NCBI GenBank assembly: GCA_001438005.1
Contig: LIBO01000090.1
Location: 1-5,246, forward strand
Direction: 5' to 3'
Length of the DNA stretch: 5,246 nt
DNA from: Verrucomicrobia subdivision 6 bacterium BACL9 MAG-120507-bin52
Lineage (GTDB): Bacteria; Verrucomicrobiota; Verrucomicrobiia; Methylacidiphilales; Verrucolacustridaceae
Shown one piece after another: positions 1 to 5,246 of this stretch. A model generated the notes under the pieces. That model made no database searches and was not told where the DNA came from. It worked only from the letters and a program-made list of their open reading frames with translations. Both the position numbers and the translations under genes were made by a program. The first letter of the stretch is position 1, and each line of letters begins with the position of its first letter.

Positions 1-1182
1 ACCCAGAAGGTTGAGGGAGAGGGCGAAGAGAAGGGCGAGGAGAAGCCAGACCACGGGGGGAGATTGAAGTTGGAAGCCCCACCCGAGAGCTTGGCCGGAG
101 GCGCGAAGGAAAATGAGGAGTCCGGCGAGGGAGAGCAGGGAGAGAAAGACACCGAGGGTGTAAGCAAGTCCCTCCCGGCGGGCGGCGGCGGGGCTCTCGT
201 TGGAGATTTGCACGAGGTGGAGGGCTTTGAGAGAGAGAATGGGAAAGACGCAGGGCATGACGTTGAGGATGAGACCTCCAAGAAAGGCGAAGAGGAGGGT
301 GAGAGAGATGGGAGAGGCTGACCCACCTTCGCCAAGGCTTCGGAGGGCTTGGGTTGCGTTGAGGGGCACCGAAATCTCTAAAGCTCTTTGGCCGGTGGCA
401 ACCCAAGGTTTTTCGGAAACAAGGAGGCCGGAGATGGTGGCGGGCAAGGGGGCCTTTTTCTTTAAGGGAATGCGCAGAATCGACCTATTGCCGGACGGTT
501 CTGTTTGGGCGGGTTGGAATTCGTCCACATAGTCGGAGCGATCGGGAAAGAAGGAGAGCTGACCGACCGACGGAGCGGGGGAGAGTGTGAGGGTGAGGAT
601 ATTTTTGGATTCGGTGGCGGTGACTGAAATATCGGAAACGGAGAGGGGGAGCTCGCGACGAATCTCATCGAAAAGTTTTTTGAGATCGATATTCGGTTTG
701 GGCGAGGCAGGGAGAGTGAGTTGCAGAGAAGCGGAGCCAGGCAGGCACGCCTCTTTACACACGAGCCAATCCACCTCTGCCGTAATGGAAATCTTGGAGG
801 GAAGTGCTTGGCCTGAAGGTGGGGTGAGTTGAACGAGGAGAACGGTTTCTTGCTCATAGCCGTAACTGATGAGGGGAGGGGCGAGAATTTTTTCTGGGAA
901 GGGGAAGAGGAGTTCGCCTGCGGTCCAGCCGGGAGGAAGCTTCCAGGTGACGGATGGGGGCAGACCCGAGTCGCCGGGGTTTTTCCAGTAGATATGCCAA
1001 CCCGGTACGGGGCGGAAGCGAAGTCCAAGGGTGACGGCTTGACCGGGTTCGATGGGGGTGGGCTCGGCGATGAGGTCGACCGTTACCTGTGGGGTTTGGG
1101 CGACGGAACCCGCCAGGAGAGACATGGGTAGGGGCAAGAGGAGAAGGAGAGAGGTGAGGAAGGTGAGAGCTGGGCGGGGCAC
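1..1182 (-). CDS. dsbD: DsbD/ScsB-family protein-disulfide reductase, N-terminal 394 codons (C-terminus off the left edge)
   Basis: Inner-membrane thiol:disulfide transporter that, by family knowledge, passes electrons from cytoplasmic thioredoxin to periplasmic or exported thiol proteins. I translated the minus strand from a GTG at 1182; it stays open to position 1. Residues 1-29 form a signal peptide (hydrophobic run about 7-25, possible cleavage after SVA, residues 26-28). Residues 30-285 form a large exported region with the ScsB-like block GWHIYWKNPGDSGLP (61-75) and a redox pair in VDWLVCKEACLPG (C142, C146). The membrane domain starts near 291 with GGLILNVMPCVFPILSLK (302-319), whose C311 matches the first membrane redox cysteine of DsbD; further TM helices are at about 338-358 and 375-394. 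The second membrane cysteine and any C-terminal thioredoxin domain would be off-window. The GTG is preferred because the next in-frame ATG (1125) would destroy the signal peptide. No Shine-Dalgarno is visible. The N-terminal region is about twice that of E. coli DsbD, so ScsB-like may be the better name. Confidence 0.9.
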   Translation of the reverse strand, partial: MPRPALTFLTSLLLLLPLPMSLLAGSVAQTPQVTVDLIAEPTPIEPGQAVTLGLRFRPVPGWHIYWKNPGDSGLPPSVTWKLPPGWTAGELLFPFPEKILAPPLISYGYEQETVLLVQLTPPSGQALPSKISITAEVDWLVCKEACLPGSASLQLTLPASPKPNIDLKKLFDEIRRELPLSVSDISVTATESKNILTLTLSPAPSVGQLSFFPDRSDYVDEFQPAQTEPSGNRSILRIPLKKKAPLPATISGLLVSEKPWVATGQRALEISVPLNATQALRSLGEGGSASPISLTLLFAFLGGLILNVMPCVFPILSLKALHLVQISNESPAAARREGLAYTLGVFLSLLSLAGLLIFLRASGQALGWGFQLQSPPVVWLLLALLFALSLNLLG

Positions 1183-1192
1183 GAGAGTAGGG

Positions 1193-1198
1193 TATGCT
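1193..1198 (+). promoter_or_regulatory. Possible -10 element for uvrC (leaderless geometry)
   Basis: TATGCT keeps the T-A-T and final T of the -10 consensus and ends 11 bases before the uvrC ATG at 1210. A start site 6-8 bases downstream would leave almost no 5' leader, which fits the lack of any Shine-Dalgarno-like purine run in 1195-1209. No convincing -35 hexamer is seen near 1168-1176. The element abuts the candidate -10 of the divergent gene on the other strand. Confidence 0.3.
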
Positions 1199-1204
1199 AT
1201 TTTA
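1199..1204 (-). promoter_or_regulatory. Possible -10 element for the dsbD-like gene
   Basis: Reading the minus strand, TAAAAT differs from the sigma-70 -10 consensus at one position and lies 16 bases before the GTG start at 1182. No good -35 hexamer lies 16-18 bp upstream; the nearest resemblance, TTGTAC at 1230-1225, would leave a 20-bp spacer. That upstream sequence is inside the uvrC coding region, as it must be with a 27-bp spacer. Placement is inferred from the hexamer match and geometry only. Confidence 0.3.
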
Positions 1205-1209
1205 GTCCG

Positions 1210-2676
1210 ATGGAAACGGTTTCTGTACAATTGACTCGGCAGTTGCGGAATTTGCCGCACCGGCCTGGGGTTTATCTTTTTCGGGATCGGTTTCGTCGGG
1301 TAATTTATGTGGGAAAAGCGAAGGATTTGCACCGTCGGGTGAGTCAATATTTTCATCCCTCCCGGCGGATGAGTGCCGATTTAAAGACGAAGGCTTTGCT
1401 GCAAAGTATTGCCGATTTGGAGACCCACCAGGTGCGTAGTGAGCCGGAGGCGATCTTACTGGAGGGTCGTCTGATCAAGGAGTATCGGCCGCGATACAAC
1501 GTCAGTTTTCGGGATGATAAGCGTTTTTTGATGGTGCGAGTGGATTTGGATGAGCCGTTTCCCAAATTTCAGACCACGAGGATGAAGACGGAGGATCAGG
1601 CCCGTTACTTTGGGCCCTTTGCCCATTCGGGGGCACTACGGCAGACCTTGGCCTTAATGCGAAAAAGATTTGGGTTGCGGTCGTGCCGACCGGAGATTCC
1701 GGGGGAGAAGGATTACCGGCACTGTTTGGATCATGTGATTCAAAATTGTAGCGCGCCGTGCGTGGCCAAGGTTTCTCGGGCGGAGTACCACGAGAGAGTG
1801 GTGGAGGCGTGCGCCTTTCTGGAGGGGAAGACAGCGGAAATGAAAGAGGATCTGAAGACGGCGATGAAGAAGGCGGCCGAAAGGAAGGATTTTGAAAAAG
1901 CGGCCTCTTTGCGGAATCTGGTCGAGGATTTGAAAAAGACGACCCGGCCGGCGCGACGTTTTTTCCGAGATCTACCGAGCACGGTGGTGCCGGAGAGGGA
2001 TTTGGAGACATTGCGGGATGTCTTGGGGTTGGGAGTCGTGCCGGCCCGAATCGAGTGTTTTGATATTTCGAATATTTCGGACACGCACAGCGTGGCGTCG
2101 ATGGTGGTGTTTCGGGATGGGCGACCCTCGAAACCCGCCTATCGGCGGTATCGAATTCAGGGGGTGGCGGGTCAAGATGACGTGGGCTGTATGGCGGAGG
2201 TGATTCGGCGAAGGTGTGCCCGTTGGGGGCTGGAGGGAGGTGGATCCCCTGATTTAATCGTGGTGGACGGGGGGAAAGGGCAGTTGGGAGCGGCGGTGCG
2301 GGAGTTGGGGGCGGCGGGGTGGGCGCAGGTGCCGGCGATTGGGTTGGCCAAGCAGAATGAGGAGATTTTTCGTCCCGGGCGACCGGATCCGATTGTCCTT
2401 CCCAAAGAGAGCGGGGCGATTCGGCTTTTACAGAGAGTGCGGGATGAGGCGCATCGTGTTGCGAATGGGTATCACCAGTTACTGATGAAGAAACGAATGG
2501 AAATGAGTGAACTGGACTCCATTCCTGGGGTGAGTGGGGTGAGAAAGAGAGCTTTGTTGAAAAAGTTTGGCACGGTGGGGCGGGTGGCCAAGGCAACGGT
2601 GGAGGAGTTGGCGGAGGTGGAGGGGGTAGGGGAGAAGGTGGCGGGGGTGATTGCGTCGTATTTCACCAAGACTTGA
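1210..2676 (+). CDS. uvrC: Excinuclease ABC subunit UvrC, short form (488 aa)
   Basis: Dual-incision endonuclease of nucleotide excision repair, recruited in the cytoplasm by UvrB bound at a DNA lesion. Residues 14-98 are the GIY-YIG nuclease for the 3' cut: LPHRPGVY (15-22), IYVGKAK (32-38), R43, and E85 in LLEGRLIKEYRPRYN. Cysteines 159, 172, 180 and 184 match the spacing of the E. coli iron-sulfur ligands. Residues about 207-243 are the UVR helical hairpin that binds UvrB. The RNase H-like nuclease for the 5' cut carries D285 (CFDISNI), D323/D324, D353 (VVDGGKGQL) and H415 (RDEAHRVA). Residues 433-486 form tandem helix-hairpin-helix DNA-binding motifs. All key residues are intact, but only about 42 residues separate the UVR motif from D285, where long UvrCs have roughly 140-160; this accounts for the short total length (family about 560-620). 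The ATG at 1210 gives a normal-length N-terminus with no Shine-Dalgarno. A nuclease gene follows after 9 bp. Confidence 0.97.
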   Translation: METVSVQLTRQLRNLPHRPGVYLFRDRFRRVIYVGKAKDLHRRVSQYFHPSRRMSADLKTKALLQSIADLETHQVRSEPEAILLEGRLIKEYRPRYNVSFRDDKRFLMVRVDLDEPFPKFQTTRMKTEDQARYFGPFAHSGALRQTLALMRKRFGLRSCRPEIPGEKDYRHCLDHVIQNCSAPCVAKVSRAEYHERVVEACAFLEGKTAEMKEDLKTAMKKAAERKDFEKAASLRNLVEDLKKTTRPARRFFRDLPSTVVPERDLETLRDVLGLGVVPARIECFDISNISDTHSVASMVVFRDGRPSKPAYRRYRIQGVAGQDDVGCMAEVIRRRCARWGLEGGGSPDLIVVDGGKGQLGAAVRELGAAGWAQVPAIGLAKQNEEIFRPGRPDPIVLPKESGAIRLLQRVRDEAHRVANGYHQLLMKKRMEMSELDSIPGVSGVRKRALLKKFGTVGRVAKATVEELAEVEGVGEKVAGVIASYFTKT

Positions 2677-2678
2677 GG
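2675..2678 (+). promoter_or_regulatory. Ribosome binding site supporting the GTG start of the exonuclease gene
   Basis: GAGG overlaps the last two bases of the uvrC stop codon and lies 7 bases before the GTG at 2686, a normal Shine-Dalgarno spacing. It favours that start over a second in-frame GTG at 2698, whose own G-rich run lies too close. The overlap with the stop codon suggests translational coupling to uvrC. Confidence 0.4.
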
Positions 2679-2685
2679 CGGGCAA

Positions 2686-3732
2686 GTGGGGGGAGTTGTG
2701 AAAGAGAAAGTTTTGAGGGATTGGGTGGTGGAAGCAAGAGAGGGGGGGATTTATTTGCCGCAGGTGGATTTGTGGATGGATCCGAAGAGACCCCAGAGGC
2801 GTGCGGTGGTGACGCATGCGCACTATGATCATCTGGCGGGGCATCGGGAGATATGGGCCAGCTCGGGTACGGCCAGGTTGTTACAAGAGCGGGTGCCGAA
2901 AAGGACGAAGATTCGAGCGATTCCCTTCGGAAAGGCGGTGGCGTTAGGCGATGGGGCCAACTTTACCCTCGTTCCGGCGGGGCATATTTTAGGTTCGGCG
3001 ATGGTGTGGGTGAAAAGGCGGGTCGGGGGGAAGGAGACGCAATTACTTTATACGGGAGATTTTAAGTTGCGGGGTGGGAAGACAGCGGAGAGGTGTGAAC
3101 CGAAGCGGGCGGATGTGCTGGTGATGGAGACAACGTTTGGTCGACCGGAGTATCGGTTTCCGGCTGAGGAAAAGGTGGTGGAGGAGATCATTTCCTTTTG
3201 TCACCGGGCGGTGAGGGAGGGGAAAGTGCCGATTCTGTTGGGATATGCCTTAGGGAAAAGCCAAGAGATTTTGCAGCGGGTGGGGGCGATTGGGCTGCCT
3301 GTTCTGATGGAGCGGGCGGGGCATCGAATGTGTGAGGTGTATCGGGAGTTGGGGCAAAAGCTGCCTGAGGTGGGATGCCTAGGGAAAATTACGGCGGAGA
3401 AAGTGGGTGGGCATATTTTGATCGTGCCTCCTTCGATGGCGCGAGGGCAGCGGTTGAAAGTGATCGAGAAGCGGAGCGTGGCGGTGGTGACGGGGTGGGC
3501 CTTAGATCGCGGGGCGATTTACCGCTATGGTTGTCAGGAGGCTTTTGCCTTGTCGGATCATGCAGATTACGGCGAGTTGCTGGAGATGGTGGAGAGGGTT
3601 GGGCCGAAAGAGGTCAGGACAGTTCATGGATTTGCGCAGGAGTTTGCCATGGATCTGCAGGAGCGAGGTTGGCGGGCGTGGGCGCTGGCTGGAGCGACCC
3701 AGATGATGTTACCATTGGGCTTGGAAAAATAA
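2686..3732 (+). CDS. Metallo-beta-lactamase/beta-CASP exonuclease, DNA-ligase-associated (SNM1/Ysh1-like) type
   Basis: Predicted cytoplasmic zinc-dependent nucleic-acid exonuclease of 348 residues. The metallo-beta-lactamase motifs appear in order: D32 (WMDPKRP, motif 1), THAHYDH at 43-49 (motif 2: H44, H46, D48, H49), H100 in PAGHILGSA (motif 3), D125 in GDFK (motif 4) and H292 in LSDHAD (motif 5), with H314 in VHGF near the end. E148 in METTFG is the expected beta-CASP motif A acid, and LLGYALGKSQEIL (184-196) is typical of this group. The opening GIYLPQVDLWMDPKRP and the ending match the ligase-associated exonuclease family (TIGR04122) as I remember it; members often sit beside an ATP-dependent DNA ligase and an Lhr-like helicase. 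Neither is in this window; the upstream partner is uvrC, 9 bp away, implying co-transcription. A role in DNA repair is inferred; RNA processing, as in the related Ysh1/CPSF group, is the alternative. The start could also be the GTG at 2698, four codons later. Confidence 0.9.
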   Translation: MGGVVKEKVLRDWVVEAREGGIYLPQVDLWMDPKRPQRRAVVTHAHYDHLAGHREIWASSGTARLLQERVPKRTKIRAIPFGKAVALGDGANFTLVPAGHILGSAMVWVKRRVGGKETQLLYTGDFKLRGGKTAERCEPKRADVLVMETTFGRPEYRFPAEEKVVEEIISFCHRAVREGKVPILLGYALGKSQEILQRVGAIGLPVLMERAGHRMCEVYRELGQKLPEVGCLGKITAEKVGGHILIVPPSMARGQRLKVIEKRSVAVVTGWALDRGAIYRYGCQEAFALSDHADYGELLEMVERVGPKEVRTVHGFAQEFAMDLQERGWRAWALAGATQMMLPLGLEK

Positions 3733-3742
3733 AATCTTCGGC

Positions 3743-3763
3743 AAGCTGATATTTAAGCTTTTT
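3743..3763. terminator. Weak hairpin in the convergent gap, possible bidirectional terminator
   Basis: AAGCT (3743-3747) can pair with AGCTT (3756-3760) around an 8-base loop; on the plus strand the stem runs straight into a five-T tract (3759-3763). Read from the minus strand the same stem is followed, after a short gap, by T-rich sequence (3734-3722). The stem has only 5 bp, so intrinsic termination is uncertain. Its place between two convergent stop codons (TAA ending at 3732, TAG starting at 3774 on the minus strand) is the main support. Confidence 0.3.
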
Positions 3764-3770
3764 CGAAAAA
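3759..3770. repeat. 12-bp perfect palindrome with a repeated TTTCGAA motif
   Basis: TTTTTCGAAAAA is its own reverse complement, and its core TTTCGAA occurs again at 3775-3781, 14 bases downstream. Both lie in a local AT-rich island within otherwise G-rich sequence, at the meeting point of two convergent genes. It may simply be A/T tracts contributed by a bidirectional terminator; nothing shows it to be a protein-binding site. Confidence 0.35.
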
Positions 3771-3771
3771 A

Positions 3772-5246
3772 CTATTTCGAAGCAGTTTGCCAGACCCCGT
3801 TCCAGTCTTGGGGCGGTGGGGTACGATTAAAGGTTGCGATCCGAGTGAGGAATTCGAGTGAGGGGCCATCACTCTTTCGGATGGAGAGGCACTTTTGGAA
3901 GGCTTTTTCGGCTTCGGTCCACTTTTGATTGCGGTATAGATCGAGGGCGATGGCGTAGGCGTCGCGCAGTTGGGCGGTGGTGGAGTCGAGTTGGCCGACG
4001 GGGGAGAGGAGTTCATAAATGCGGACAGGCTCCGTTTTTCCATAGACGGTGAGGAGATCGATCTCACGGGCTTCCACATCGACTTCGGCCAATCGGTAGC
4101 AGTCCTCGTTCACGATGAGATCGGTACCGTAGACTTTGTTCACCCCTTCCAGACGGGAGGCGATGTTAACGGTGTCGCCGATGACGGTGAAGGATTTGGT
4201 GGTGGCGGAGCCGATGGTGCCGATCAGGGTGTCCCCAGTGGCCAAGGCCATACGGACATGAAATTTGGGGGTATTTTTGCGCAGCCCGGTGATTTGGGAA
4301 ATCTCATCCTCAATTTTGGCAAAGGCAGGGCGCATCTCGAGGCAGGCGAGGCAGGCGTCGCGTGCGTGGGATTCCCCTTGGGAAAAAGGGCTGGCCCAAA
4401 AGGCCATGACGGCGTCTCCGATAAACTTGTCCACGATGCCATGGTGTTCCCGAATGCAGTGGGTGGCCGCGGTGAAGTAGTGATTGAGAAGGCCGACGGT
4501 GTTGTCCGAGGTGAGTTGCTCCCCGATTCCGCTGAAGCCGGCGATATCGGAAAAGAAGATGGTGACTTTTCGGCGTTCGGCGGATTGGCGGAGCTCCCCA
4601 GTGTCCGGATTGACGACATTGGCCACGATCCGAGGATCGAGAAATTGGCCAAACGCCTCGCGGAGCTTTTCTTTCGATTTGAGCTGTTCGACCATGGTGT
4701 TGAAGGAGGTGGTGAGGTCACCGATCTCATCTTGGGAGGTGACGGGGAGAGGTTCAGAGTATTTGCCGTCGGTGGTCTCATGGAAGGCGGAGGTGAGTCG
4801 GCGAAAAGTGGTTTGCAGCCGGCCGGTGATGCCAAGAAAGACAAAGAATCCCAGCCCGCCGGCGAAGGCAAAGAGAATTAAGTTGGCCCGGATAATATGG
4901 TGAATATTTTGGTCTGTTTCTAAGATTGAGTTGGCGGTGAGCTCGGTGGCTTTGACCCGAAGAAATTCAAAGACAGGGTTGAGCTCCTCATATTCCCCAA
5001 GGAGGGAAAGTGCTTTGTTGGCCTCTGCCGTTTTCGCGTCGAGACCGTAAACCACGGCTTCCAAGGCGACGCGCATGAATCCTTGGGTTTGGGATTCGAG
5101 GGTCTGGATGGTTCCGATGAGGCGGGCCATGGCGAGACGGTCATGAAGGTCGTTGCGGGGATCATTGCTGCCTTTCTCAGCCAAGTTTTTGGACTGTTCG
5201 AAAATTCGATCTACTTCCGCCATTAATTCTTTGGCTCTCTCATGTC
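3772..5246 (-). CDS. Membrane-bound class III adenylate cyclase with HAMP domain, C-terminal 491 codons (N-terminus off the right edge)
   Basis: Makes cAMP (or possibly cGMP) from the nucleoside triphosphate in response to an extracytoplasmic signal. An ATG at 5223 gives 483 residues, but the frame stays open upstream to the window edge (HERAKEL precedes it), so the true start is probably outside; residue numbers here count from that Met. Residues 1-108 are helical and lack cysteines, like the end of a four-helix sensor bundle. A TM helix is at about 112-131 and HAMP at 132-184, including the DEIGDL motif (165-170). The cyclase domain (about 217-405) has both metal aspartates, D226 (FFSDIAGFSG) and D270 (DKFIGDAVMAFW), the base-selecting pair K266 and T346, and the transition-state residues N353 and R357 (VNIASRLEG). 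K/T is the class IIIb adenylate cyclase signature. The tail (411-483) holds a TPR-like helix pair (LYRNQKWTEAEKAFQKCL) and a PPPQDWNGVW ending seen in other bacterial cyclases. It converges on the exonuclease gene with a 39-bp gap. Confidence 0.95.
   Translation of the reverse strand, partial: HERAKELMAEVDRIFEQSKNLAEKGSNDPRNDLHDRLAMARLIGTIQTLESQTQGFMRVALEAVVYGLDAKTAEANKALSLLGEYEELNPVFEFLRVKATELTANSILETDQNIHHIIRANLILFAFAGGLGFFVFLGITGRLQTTFRRLTSAFHETTDGKYSEPLPVTSQDEIGDLTTSFNTMVEQLKSKEKLREAFGQFLDPRIVANVVNPDTGELRQSAERRKVTIFFSDIAGFSGIGEQLTSDNTVGLLNHYFTAATHCIREHHGIVDKFIGDAVMAFWASPFSQGESHARDACLACLEMRPAFAKIEDEISQITGLRKNTPKFHVRMALATGDTLIGTIGSATTKSFTVIGDTVNIASRLEGVNKVYGTDLIVNEDCYRLAEVDVEAREIDLLTVYGKTEPVRIYELLSPVGQLDSTTAQLRDAYAIALDLYRNQKWTEAEKAFQKCLSIRKSDGPSLEFLTRIATFNRTPPPQDWNGVWQTASK

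Noticed and set aside
462..1028. 188-codon minus-strand frame inside the dsbD-like gene
   Set aside because: It is in a different frame from the one giving the signal peptide, C-x3-C pair and DsbD membrane motif, and its Pro/Ser-rich product has no features.
1123..1125. ATG start for the dsbD-like gene 57 bases inside the GTG start
   Set aside because: It would remove most of the hydrophobic core of the signal peptide, so an exported N-terminal domain could not be made. No better ribosome binding site supports it.
64..1131. Chain of plus-strand open frames (64-321, 200-532, 587-832, 829-1131)
   Set aside because: These Gly/Glu/Arg-rich products lie antisense to the intact dsbD-like frame; the purine-rich plus strand explains them.
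1939..2064. Frameshift or assembly error explaining the short uvrC
   Set aside because: The frame is continuous, and recognisable UvrC sequence resumes in the same frame on both sides with normal codon use, so a real compact form is more likely than an error.
1502..2596. 364-codon open frame on the minus strand opposite uvrC
   Set aside because: It is very rich in Pro and Ser with no recognisable domain, and it mirrors a clear, fully conserved uvrC. Strand-biased codon use removes stop codons from the opposite frame, which explains its length.
3970..4881. 303-codon open frame on the plus strand opposite the cyclase
   Set aside because: The Gly/Asp/Glu-rich product has no known motif and lies wholly within the cyclase gene, whose catalytic motifs are intact.
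5221..5223. ATG at 5223 as the true start of the cyclase
   Set aside because: The frame continues upstream to the edge without a stop. A start here would also leave the sensor region without its first TM helix, so it is more likely an internal Met.
1..5246. tRNA, rRNA, CRISPR array, insertion sequence or attachment site
   Set aside because: No repeated spacers, transposase motifs, terminal inverted repeats or tRNA-like folds were seen by eye. Coding sequence fills all but about 75 bases of the window.

Overview
The window holds four protein-coding genes packed with almost no spare sequence. Two genes on the minus strand run off the two ends, and two on the plus strand sit between them. There are no RNA genes, insertion sequences, CRISPR arrays or other mobile-element traces that I can see. 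The genes look bacterial: a Gram-negative-type redox exporter with a signal peptide, a bacterial UvrC, and a class III cyclase with a HAMP domain. Base composition is GC-rich (upper fifties percent by eye). Shine-Dalgarno signals are weak or absent before the two internal starts at 1182 and 1210. A phylum such as Verrucomicrobiota or a neighbour would fit, but this is a guess from gene style and not a demonstrated placement.

Layout. (1) Positions 1-1182, minus strand: the N-terminal 394 codons of a DsbD/ScsB-family thiol:disulfide transporter; the rest lies off the left edge. No stop interrupts it, so it is an intact but partial gene. (2) Positions 1183-1209: a 27-bp divergent spacer that must hold most of both core promoters. 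(3) Positions 1210-2676, plus strand: uvrC, an unusually short but catalytically complete excinuclease subunit. (4) Positions 2686-3732, plus strand, 9 bp after the uvrC stop: a metallo-beta-lactamase/beta-CASP exonuclease of the DNA-ligase-associated type. (5) Positions 3733-3771: a 39-bp AT-rich convergent gap with a weak hairpin and a palindrome. (6) Positions 3772-5246, minus strand: the C-terminal part of a membrane-bound class III adenylate cyclase, made of the end of an extracytoplasmic helical sensor, a TM helix, HAMP, the cyclase domain and a TPR-like tail; its N-terminus is off the right edge.

How the genes relate. uvrC and the exonuclease very probably form a two-gene DNA-repair operon: UvrC makes the dual incisions of nucleotide excision repair, and the SNM1/Ysh1-like nuclease could process ends or cross-linked remnants. 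The flanking redox and cAMP genes face other ways and are probably functionally independent.

The most unusual features are the short UvrC, which lacks about 95 residues between its UVR and nuclease regions; its tight pairing with a beta-CASP nuclease; and a strong G-over-C skew of the plus strand that persists whichever strand is coding. I found no clear evidence of a wholly new multi-gene system.
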